From: Desulfobulbaceae bacterium UBA5123
Lineage (GTDB): Bacteria; Desulfobacterota; Desulfobulbia; Desulfobulbales; UBA5123
Direction of reading: 5' to 3'
NCBI GenBank assembly: GCA_002415465.1
Contig: DHYT01000043.1
Coordinates: 717-7,754 of the forward strand
DNA length: 7,038 bases
This document shows, in pieces, positions 1 to 4,470 of the stretch. Numbering within the stretch: position 1 is the stretch's first letter; each line of letters opens with the position of its first letter. A model generated the notes under the pieces. It saw only the letters and a program-made list of their open reading frames with translations, was not told the DNA's origin and made no database searches. A program made the position numbers and the translations under genes.

Positions 1-559
1 GGCGGTGGCGGCGGGCCAGACCGTCTTCGGCGAAAACTATCTGCAAGAGGCCGAGCTCAAGATCAAGGCGCTGGGGCCGGGGATCGAGTGGCACTGTATC
101 GGGCATCTGCAATCCAACAAGGCGAAACTTGCCGCCGGGTTGTTCGACGCGGTGGATACCGTCGACCGTTACAAGCTCGCCGCCGCCCTCGACCGGCAGC
201 TTGCCGAAACAGGGAAGCGGCTGCCGGTTCTGCTGCAGGTCAATATCGGGTGCGAGGTGCAGAAATCCGGGGTGCGGCCCGAGGAGGCCGAGGGGCTGTT
301 GCGCCGGATCAATGTCTTGCCGAACCTTGACGTGCGCGGGCTGATGACGATACCGCCGTTCTTTGAGGATGCCGAGCAGGTTCGGCCCTATTTTCGTAAA
401 CTGCGACAGATGGCGGATGCGTTTCGGGACAAGGGGCTGCTGGGGCGGCGCGGGCCGTTGGAGGTTTCCATGGGCATGTCCGGGGATTTCGAGGTGGCGG
501 TCGAGGAGGGGGCAACCCTGGTTCGGGTCGGCACCGCCCTGTTCGGGGAACGTTTATAG
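1..559 (+). CDS. yggS: YggS-family PLP homeostasis protein (5' partial)
   Basis: This is a pyridoxal 5'-phosphate-binding alanine-racemase-like TIM-barrel protein (YggS/PROSC/PLPHP family). The family has no known enzymatic reaction; it buffers PLP and influences amino-acid and keto-acid balance in the cytoplasm. About 185 residues are visible, and the frame is open through the first base, so the start and roughly 45 N-terminal residues lie upstream. Those missing residues include the PLP Schiff-base lysine. Family signatures seen in order are FGENYLQE, WHCIGHLQSNKAK, VDTVDR, VLLQVNIGCEVQKSG, VRGLMTIPP, the phosphate-binding SMGMSGDF segment, and LVRVGTALFGER at the extreme C-terminus. The stop is TAG at 557-559. 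The next gene converges on it from the other strand, with an 85-base gap. In many bacteria yggS neighbours proC or ylm genes, but that cannot be checked here. Family assignment is very secure. Confidence 0.95.
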   Translation, partial: AVAAGQTVFGENYLQEAELKIKALGPGIEWHCIGHLQSNKAKLAAGLFDAVDTVDRYKLAAALDRQLAETGKRLPVLLQVNIGCEVQKSGVRPEEAEGLLRRINVLPNLDVRGLMTIPPFFEDAEQVRPYFRKLRQMADAFRDKGLLGRRGPLEVSMGMSGDFEVAVEEGATLVRVGTALFGERL

Positions 560-578
560 GGGCGGCGGCGTCGGCTGG

Positions 579-602
579 GCGCCAGCGTACCTTTCCTGGC
601 GC
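579..602. repeat. Inverted repeat between convergent genes
   Basis: GCGCCAG (579-585) and CTGGCGC (596-602) form a perfect 7-bp stem with a 10-base loop, 20 bases after the yggS stop and 43 bases after the stop of the opposing gene. It could slow transcription from either side. No T-tract follows on either strand, so I do not call it an intrinsic terminator. Confidence 0.35.
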
Positions 603-644
603 GCTCACTGTGTGACCGGCAAGCGCCCCTTTTTAGAGGGATAA

Positions 645-1220
645 CTATTTGTGCTGGCGGTGGCAATCCTTGGTCAGGCGCAGCACCTCGCCGGCGGCGG
701 CTTCCGCCTCGGGCCAGTCGCCGGCGGCGGCGGAGCGCAGGCAGCGCTCGATTTCGCCTTTGCAGCCGCGCCATTGATCGCTCCACGCCGCTTCCGCAAA
801 GAGGGTGTACTCCTCCCAGAGCCGCAAAAGGCTCTTGCCGTCGGCCGGGTGGGGCCGTTCTTTCGTATCTATCTGTCGGCGCAGGGATTTCCAGAGCCGG
901 TTTATCTCTTTCTTGACCTTTTTCGCCTCGCCACTGCCGGAACTGCGTTCTTTGCGTGGGGGAGCGGTGCCGGCCGGTCTTTCTTCGGGCGGGTTCTCGC
1001 CGGCGGCGCCGGCAAGCCCCATTCTGATCGAGAGCGAGAAGTAGGCGCTGTCGCCCTTGAGTTCGCTTCTGGTCTTGAGGAAGGTCGGCCCCGTGACCTC
1101 GATCAGCCCCGCGCCGGTGGCAAATTTCTGTTTTTCCAGATCGTCGGCGATCCGGCGTAATTCCCGCGCGATATCGGCGAGCTTGACCGGTGTTTTGATT
1201 TTGCTGTTTTTGTCGGACAT
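645..1220 (-). CDS. Putative GAK-system XXXCH-type protein
   Basis: Hypothetical protein of 191 residues, likely cytoplasmic (no signal peptide or membrane segment seen). Residues 10-70 are a helix followed by beta-rich sequence (ADIARELRRIADDLE, then a strand ending FSLSIRMG), resembling the amphi-Trp type of small domain. Residues 71-100 are a low-complexity Pro/Gly/Ser/Lys linker. Residues 100-191 are mostly helical and end in TKDCHRQHK, with Cys186-His187 and no preceding Cys, so the motif is XXXCH rather than the heme-binding CXXCH. This architecture matches what I recall of the GAK-system XXXCH family, whose molecular role is unknown. I chose ATG at 1218-1220 because the longer open frame upstream runs through the terminator and the tRNA. 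No Shine-Dalgarno sequence precedes it. A -10-like TACACT lies seven bases upstream of the ATG, so the message may be leaderless. The reading frame is convincing; the family name is tentative. Confidence 0.72.
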   Translation of the reverse strand: MSDKNSKIKTPVKLADIARELRRIADDLEKQKFATGAGLIEVTGPTFLKTRSELKGDSAYFSLSIRMGLAGAAGENPPEERPAGTAPPRKERSSGSGEAKKVKKEINRLWKSLRRQIDTKERPHPADGKSLLRLWEEYTLFAEAAWSDQWRGCKGEIERCLRSAAAGDWPEAEAAAGEVLRLTKDCHRQHK

Positions 1221-1247
1221 GGGGCAAGTGTAACAGGTGGGGGACGG

Positions 1248-1288
1248 AAAAGAAAAGGCCGTTTTTCCATGGGATGGAAAAACGGCCT
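1248..1288 (-). terminator. Intrinsic terminator of tRNA-His
   Basis: The arms at 1256-1270 and 1274-1288 are perfectly complementary over 15 bp around a GGG loop. Reading the minus strand, the hairpin is followed by the T-rich run TTTCTTTT (1255-1248). It lies 15 bases past the 3' end of tRNA-His and before the XXXCH-type gene, so that gene probably needs its own promoter. The plus strand has no T-tract after the stem, so termination is predicted for minus-strand transcripts only. Confidence 0.88.
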
Positions 1289-1302
1289 GAATGGGAAAAA
1301 GG

Positions 1303-1380
1303 TGGGGTGAGCGATGGGACTTGAACCCACGACCTCCGAGGCCACAACCCGGTGCTACCACCAGCTGAGCTACGCTCACC
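1303..1380 (-). tRNA. tRNA-His (anticodon GTG)
   Basis: A complete cloverleaf of 78 bases including an encoded CCA. The acceptor 5' arm begins with an extra G at position -1 facing C73, the histidine identity pair recognised by HisRS. The next seven bases pair fully with the 3' arm (1306-1313 region). The anticodon loop TTGTGGC sits on the stem CCGGG/CTCGG (one G-T wobble), with the GTG anticodon at 1345-1343. The variable loop is five bases. The T-arm is GTGGG-TTCAAGT-CCCAT. The D-arm is GCTC...TAGC, leaving a C-T mismatch at 13-22 and a D-loop one base longer than in E. coli tRNA-His. A good promoter lies upstream and a strong terminator downstream, so it is transcribed as a single-gene unit. 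Confidence 0.96.
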
Positions 1381-1429
1381 ACTGATAAAAAATTGCTGTC
1401 AGCCGCATTGTTTCGGCAACTGAGACGTC

Positions 1430-1458
1430 CTTATAATAGATTGCCCTTGGTTTGGCAA
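1430..1458 (-). promoter_or_regulatory. Sigma-70-type promoter for tRNA-His
   Basis: On the minus strand, a -35 element TTGCCA (1458-1453) and a -10 element TATAAG (1435-1430) are separated by exactly 17 bases. Transcription would start near 1423, giving a leader of about 43 bases before the mature tRNA 5' end. The promoter sits between the stop of the upstream zinc-ribbon gene (1476) and the tRNA, consistent with independent tRNA expression. Confidence 0.7.
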
Positions 1459-1475
1459 GCGCAAATCATCCCGGA

Positions 1476-2135
1476 TTATGCTAATTCCTTGTTGCAGTGC
1501 ATGCAGACCTTGGCCTGGGCCTTGACGATCTCCATGCAGTGGGGGCATTCCTTTTTGTAGTTGGCCTTGAGCAGGAGGGAGATGGCGATATTGACGCAGT
1601 AGAGAACCTCTTCGTTGCCGAACTTATGGTTGCGAAGAGCGTCGATGCAGGAGAGATCGTTGATCTTGGGCAGCAGTTCACAGGCCAGTTTTCTGCTCTT
1701 GGGGTCTGCCTTTTCGTCGAGGATGACACCGAGAACAGGGGCAAGGTTCTTTTCGGCGACACAGGTGTCGAATTGGGCCACGGCCTCCAACTCGTCGGTA
1801 TAACGCTGGTTCTGCGCCTTGATCGCCTCGGGGTCGATGATCGAGCCGGTGAACGCGGCCTTGCCTTGAACCATCATCGCCGATCCTTCTTTTTCACCCG
1901 GGACCAGCATGAAGCGGCAGGCCGAGGAGTGTCCGTACTGTTCTTCAAACCGTTTCCAGCTGTTGACGAAGAGGGGACATTCGTCATTCAAGCAGACAAA
2001 GAGGACGTCGCAACCCCAGCCAAGGCCGTCGCCGACATGGAATGGCGGGGCTTCGCAGCAGGAAAGACGCGTTTTGCAGTGAGGGCAGTAATGCTCCTCT
2101 TTGGCGTATCTCAAACAGGCGTCGTAATCCAGCAT
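1476..2135 (-). CDS. Zinc-ribbon protein with ribbons at both ends
   Basis: A 219-residue protein of unknown function, probably cytoplasmic (no signal peptide or membrane segment). The N-terminal part has CPHC (Cys17, Cys20), a CC pair (26-27), Cys42, and CLNDEC (Cys48, Cys53), consistent with one structural zinc site. Residues about 120-185 are helical and resemble a short HEAT-like stretch (NLAPVLGVILDEKADP, ACELLPKINDLSCIDALRNH). The C-terminus is a compact treble-cysteine ribbon, CPHC (197, 200) and CMHC (211, 214), joined by a short basic linker, as in many zinc_ribbon/DZANK-type tails. I recall similar proteins from Geobacter-like bacteria, but no function is known to me. ATG at 2135 is chosen because GGAGG lies 8 bases upstream. 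An in-frame TTG at 2150 would place that Shine-Dalgarno inside the coding region. The next gene downstream is tRNA-His, with its own promoter. Confidence 0.85.
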   Translation of the reverse strand: MLDYDACLRYAKEEHYCPHCKTRLSCCEAPPFHVGDGLGWGCDVLFVCLNDECPLFVNSWKRFEEQYGHSSACRFMLVPGEKEGSAMMVQGKAAFTGSIIDPEAIKAQNQRYTDELEAVAQFDTCVAEKNLAPVLGVILDEKADPKSRKLACELLPKINDLSCIDALRNHKFGNEEVLYCVNIAISLLLKANYKKECPHCMEIVKAQAKVCMHCNKELA

Positions 2136-2143
2136 GGGTAAAT

Positions 2144-2148
2144 CCTCC
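2144..2148 (-). promoter_or_regulatory. Ribosome binding site deciding the zinc-ribbon start
   Basis: GGAGG on the minus strand, 8 bases before ATG 2135-2133. It overlaps the alternative TTG start at 2150, which therefore cannot use it. This fixes the protein at 219 rather than 224 residues. Confidence 0.85.
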
Positions 2149-2433
2149 AATAAATACTGTTAATGCACTTGCGACGTTTTCGTCTTGAGAGGCCGCGTGG
2201 GGGGTCCGGCAAACGTGGAGCGGGCGTGGTCGACGGGGCGAGGCCGTTCGTGGACCGGCGAAACGCGTTTGGTGGTCGGCACGGAAAAGGTGTACCGTGG
2301 CCTCTCGGTATCGGCGTCCGGCAGTGCGGTCGCCGGCTCATGCAAGGGTCGTGATGCGCGGGTGGATGATATGCTTGTCACCTTGTTACGCAAACAATCC
2401 TTCGACATTACCTGAAATGCTCGGGCAGGTCAA

Positions 2434-2503
2434 TGGCTATGGCGGTGGGCCGGCGGCTTTCCGCAGCCGACTGGCGCCAGCGCGGGGCGCATCGCCATAG
2501 TCG
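2434..2503. repeat. Long-range inverted repeat with nested hairpins
   Basis: Bases 2434-2447 and 2490-2503 pair over 14 consecutive positions (three G-T pairs, the rest Watson-Crick). Inside the loop is CGGCT-TTCCGC-AGCCG (2454-2469), then the perfect 10-base palindrome CTGGCGCCAG (2471-2480), which can alternatively pair with the following GGCGC. Read as plus-strand RNA this gives a closed multi-branched fold of 70 nucleotides. It could be a small structured RNA or a leader element. It matches no family I recognise. Confidence 0.45.
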
Positions 2504-2662
2504 GTCGGGAGAGGGGAGATGAGCGGGAATCCCGGCGGCCGGCGAGGAAGAATTTTCTTCACTGGTTTTCGGTTGGCGGATCAGCTATATTCTTTTAAAA
2601 GTTATGCAAGGTTTCTGTGCGTCGCGGCATGTTTGCGGGCTGCCCGGTTTCTTAAAAAGAGA

Positions 2663-2691
2663 TTGACTTTTCGTGCCAGGAACATTAGAGA
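2663..2691 (+). promoter_or_regulatory. Possible promoter upstream of purM
   Basis: A good -35 TTGACT (2663-2668), a 17-base spacer and a weak -10 TAGAGA (2686-2691, three of six consensus bases). A start near 2698 would give a transcript of about 115 bases to the terminator-like hairpin at 2784-2812, or a 195-base leader for purM if read through. Confidence 0.35.
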
Positions 2692-2783
2692 TGAACGTCT
2701 TTTGTCTCTGTGAAATCTTGTTGTGACAAGGTCTTGTCGGATCATGGCATTACAGGAGTCCATACCGCTTTTTTACGGGCGGG

Positions 2784-2812
2784 ACCGTGCGACGGGTGTC
2801 GGCGGTTTTCAT
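2784..2812 (+). terminator. Terminator-like hairpin upstream of purM
   Basis: ACCG (2784-2787) pairs with CGGT (2803-2806), and CGAC (2790-2793) pairs with GTCG (2798-2801) around a GGGT loop. A T-G wobble joins the two helices and one G is bulged. TTTT and a second T-rich patch (CATCTTT) follow. On the plus strand this resembles an imperfect intrinsic terminator about 85 bases before the purM start. It could end a short upstream transcript or act as an attenuator in the purM leader. Confidence 0.45.
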
Positions 2813-2837
2813 CTTTGTGAGCCATGGGGCGGATCGC

Positions 2838-2866
2838 TTGGCGATCACCTCATTATATTTTATAGA
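2838..2866 (+). promoter_or_regulatory. Probable purM promoter
   Basis: TTGGCG (2838-2843) and TATAGA (2861-2866) are spaced 17 bases apart, with transcription predicted from about 2873, some 20 bases before the purM ATG. The -35 element lies within the perfect hairpin-forming repeat GATCGC-TTG-GCGATC (2832-2846), which could serve as an operator. Confidence 0.45.
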
Positions 2867-2892
2867 AAAGAAATCCTTCCAGTGGCGAAATC

Positions 2893-3966
2893 ATGAGCAA
2901 GAGCAAGAGTTCCAGGTATGCCGAATCCGGTGTGGATATTGATAAAGGCAATGACTTTATTGATCGGATCAAGCCGATTGTCGCCAAGACCTTTCGGCGG
3001 GGCGTGTTGACCGACATCGGCGGCTTCGGCGGCCTGTTCGCCCTCGGTGACGACCGTTACAAGGACCCGGTGCTGGTCTCCTCCACCGACGGCGTCGGCA
3101 CCAAGGTGAAGATCGCCTCCATGTGCAAGAAGCATGATACCATCGGCATCGATCTGGTGGCGATGTGCGTCAACGATGTCGTTGTCTCCGGCGCGCGGCC
3201 GCTGTTCTTCCTCGATTATTTCTCCATGGCCGATCTTGACGTGGAGATGGCCACCGACGTGGTGAAGGGCATCGCCAAGGGCTGCGAGATCTCCAACTGC
3301 TCCCTGATCGGCGGCGAAACCGCCGAGATGCCGGGGCATTACGCCCCCGGTGATTATGATATCGCCGGTTTCGTGGTCGGCATCGCCGAGCGCGACAGCA
3401 TTATCGACGGCTCCGATATCCGGGTCGGCAACAAGATCATCGGTCTTGCCTCCAGCGGTATCCACAGCAACGGCTATTCCCTGGTGCGCAAGATCTGTTT
3501 CGAGGAGCTCGGTCTGTCGGTGACGGACTACATCGAGGAGTTCGGCTGCACCCTGGGCGAGGAGTTGCTGCGCCCGACCCGCATCTATACCGAATCGCTG
3601 CTCAACCTGATCCGTAACTTCAAGGTCAACGGGATGGTGCATATCACCGGCGGCGGCTTCTATGACAATATCCCGCGCATCCTGCCCCAGGGCTGCAAGG
3701 CGGTCATCGAAGACCGGAGCTGGAATGTTCTGCCGATTTTTGATTTCCTGCGGCAGAAGGGCAATGTTTCAGCGGAAGAGATGTGCCGGACCTTCAACTG
3801 CGGGATCGGCATGGTGGTGGTGGTCGACGCCAAGGATGCGGATGACGCCATGCAGCAGCTCACCGCCCTGGGCGAGAAGCCGGTGGTGATCGGCGAGATC
3901 GCGCAGAAGAAAAAGAAGAAAGACCAGTCGGTCGAGATCGTCAGCGGCGCTTCCCTCAGGAAGTAG
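2893..3966 (+). CDS. purM: Phosphoribosylformylglycinamidine cyclo-ligase (AIR synthetase)
   Basis: It catalyses ATP-dependent cyclisation of formylglycinamidine ribonucleotide to aminoimidazole ribonucleotide, the fifth step of de novo purine synthesis, as a cytoplasmic homodimer. The protein has 357 residues, against about 345 in E. coli. Signatures in order are the nucleotide/Mg-binding STDGVGTK (64-71), MCVNDVVVSGARPLFFLDYF (91-110), GGETAEMPGHY (140-150), SSGIHSNGYSLVRK (187-200), HITGGG (250-255) and NCGIGM (302-307). The C-terminal domain carries an unusual run of five lysines (339-343). Start ATG 2893 matches the family N-terminus; an obvious Shine-Dalgarno is lacking, so initiation may be modest. 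No other pur gene adjoins it here. Downstream, its last 11 bases overlap the 3' end of mog on the opposite strand. Confidence 0.98.
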   Translation: MSKSKSSRYAESGVDIDKGNDFIDRIKPIVAKTFRRGVLTDIGGFGGLFALGDDRYKDPVLVSSTDGVGTKVKIASMCKKHDTIGIDLVAMCVNDVVVSGARPLFFLDYFSMADLDVEMATDVVKGIAKGCEISNCSLIGGETAEMPGHYAPGDYDIAGFVVGIAERDSIIDGSDIRVGNKIIGLASSGIHSNGYSLVRKICFEELGLSVTDYIEEFGCTLGEELLRPTRIYTESLLNLIRNFKVNGMVHITGGGFYDNIPRILPQGCKAVIEDRSWNVLPIFDFLRQKGNVSAEEMCRTFNCGIGMVVVVDAKDADDAMQQLTALGEKPVVIGEIAQKKKKKDQSVEIVSGASLRK

Positions 3967-4465
3967 AGCCGCAATCCTTCATTCCCCCCTTGATCTTGTA
4001 GATGGCGTGGGCAAGCGTCGGCAGCACTGCTGCGATGTTTTCCCGCGCCGCCTTTTCGCTGCCGGGCAGGTTGATGATCAGGCTTGCCTTGCGGATGCCG
4101 GCAATACCCCGTGACAGCATGGCGTTGGGTGTTTTCAGGAGGCTTGCCTGGCGCATTGCCTCGCCGATGCCTGGTATCTCCCTGTCCAGCAGGGGGCGGG
4201 TCGCTTCCGGGGTCACATCGGAAGGGCTGACGCCGGTGCCGCCGGTGGAGACGACGAGATCGATCCCCTCCTCGTCCACCCAGCGGCGCATGATCTCCCG
4301 GATCGCTTCCACCTGATCCGGCACGATGTGGCAGGCCGCCACCGTGAACCCCTCGCGGGTGAGAATCTCCCGCAGGCACGGGCCGCTGGTGTCCTGGCGC
4401 TCGCCGCGGGAGCCCTTGTCGCTGACGGTGAGGATCCCGCAGGTGTAAGACGTTGCCGTTGCCAT
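3956..4465 (-). CDS. mog: Molybdopterin adenylyltransferase (MoaB/Mog family)
   Basis: This cytoplasmic enzyme adenylylates molybdopterin with ATP, activating it for MoeA-catalysed molybdenum (or tungsten) insertion. The protein has 169 residues. Family motifs are TVSDKGSRGERQDTSG (13-28), the nucleotide/pterin-binding TGGTG (74-78), DVTPEAT (83-89) with the conserved Asp83, DREIPGIGEAMR (94-105), LSRGIAGIRK (117-126) and LPGSEKAA (133-140). The DVTPEAT motif is closer to E. coli Mog than to E. coli MoaB, although its length resembles MoaB. Start ATG 4465 gives the usual family N-terminus. It lies five bases after the stop of the EF-G-like gene with no clear Shine-Dalgarno, suggesting translational coupling. 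No other molybdenum cofactor gene is visible nearby. The stop (3958-3956) lies inside the purM end. Confidence 0.93.
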   Translation of the reverse strand: MATATSYTCGILTVSDKGSRGERQDTSGPCLREILTREGFTVAACHIVPDQVEAIREIMRRWVDEEGIDLVVSTGGTGVSPSDVTPEATRPLLDREIPGIGEAMRQASLLKTPNAMLSRGIAGIRKASLIINLPGSEKAARENIAAVLPTLAHAIYKIKGGMKDCGSTS

Positions 4466-4470
4466 GGCGA

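Larger units (their letters stand above)
2151..2892. other. Gene-poor divergent intergenic region
   Basis: About 740 bases between the divergently oriented zinc-ribbon gene and purM. Open frames up to about 80 codons exist on both strands (for example 2160-2408 minus, 2185-2415 plus, 2519-2713 plus), but none has recognisable protein motifs or a normal amino-acid profile. The left part (2160-2550) is GC-rich and the stretch 2550-2720 is richer in AT. It contains a large inverted repeat (2434-2503), palindromes at 2471-2480, 2547-2560 and 2592-2601, a terminator-like hairpin (2784-2812), and promoter-like elements at 2663-2691 and 2838-2866. I did not recognise any known riboswitch consensus in it. 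Confidence 0.6.

Noticed and set aside
651..1160. 169-codon plus-strand frame opposite the XXXCH-type gene
   Set aside because: Low-complexity Gly/Ala/Phe product with no motif. The minus-strand frame has a coherent domain layout and a sensible start outside the tRNA.
2160..2408. 82-codon minus-strand frame just upstream of the zinc-ribbon gene
   Set aside because: Pro/Arg/Thr-rich product without family features, and only a weak, badly spaced ribosome binding site. It could be checked by conservation, but I cannot support it as a gene.
2691..2726. 11-codon leader peptide MNVFCLCEILL before the terminator-like hairpin
   Set aside because: Its start lies upstream of the transcription start predicted from the nearby promoter-like pair, its ribosome binding site is weak, and its residues do not suggest classical amino-acid attenuation of a purine gene.
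2663..2892. Purine, ZTP, SAH or c-di-GMP riboswitch upstream of purM
   Set aside because: I compared the leader with the conserved cores that I remember for these classes and found none. An Rfam scan would be decisive.
2860..3642. 260-codon minus-strand frame opposite purM
   Set aside because: Shadow of purM; composition is rich in His, Asp and Gly with no recognisable domain.
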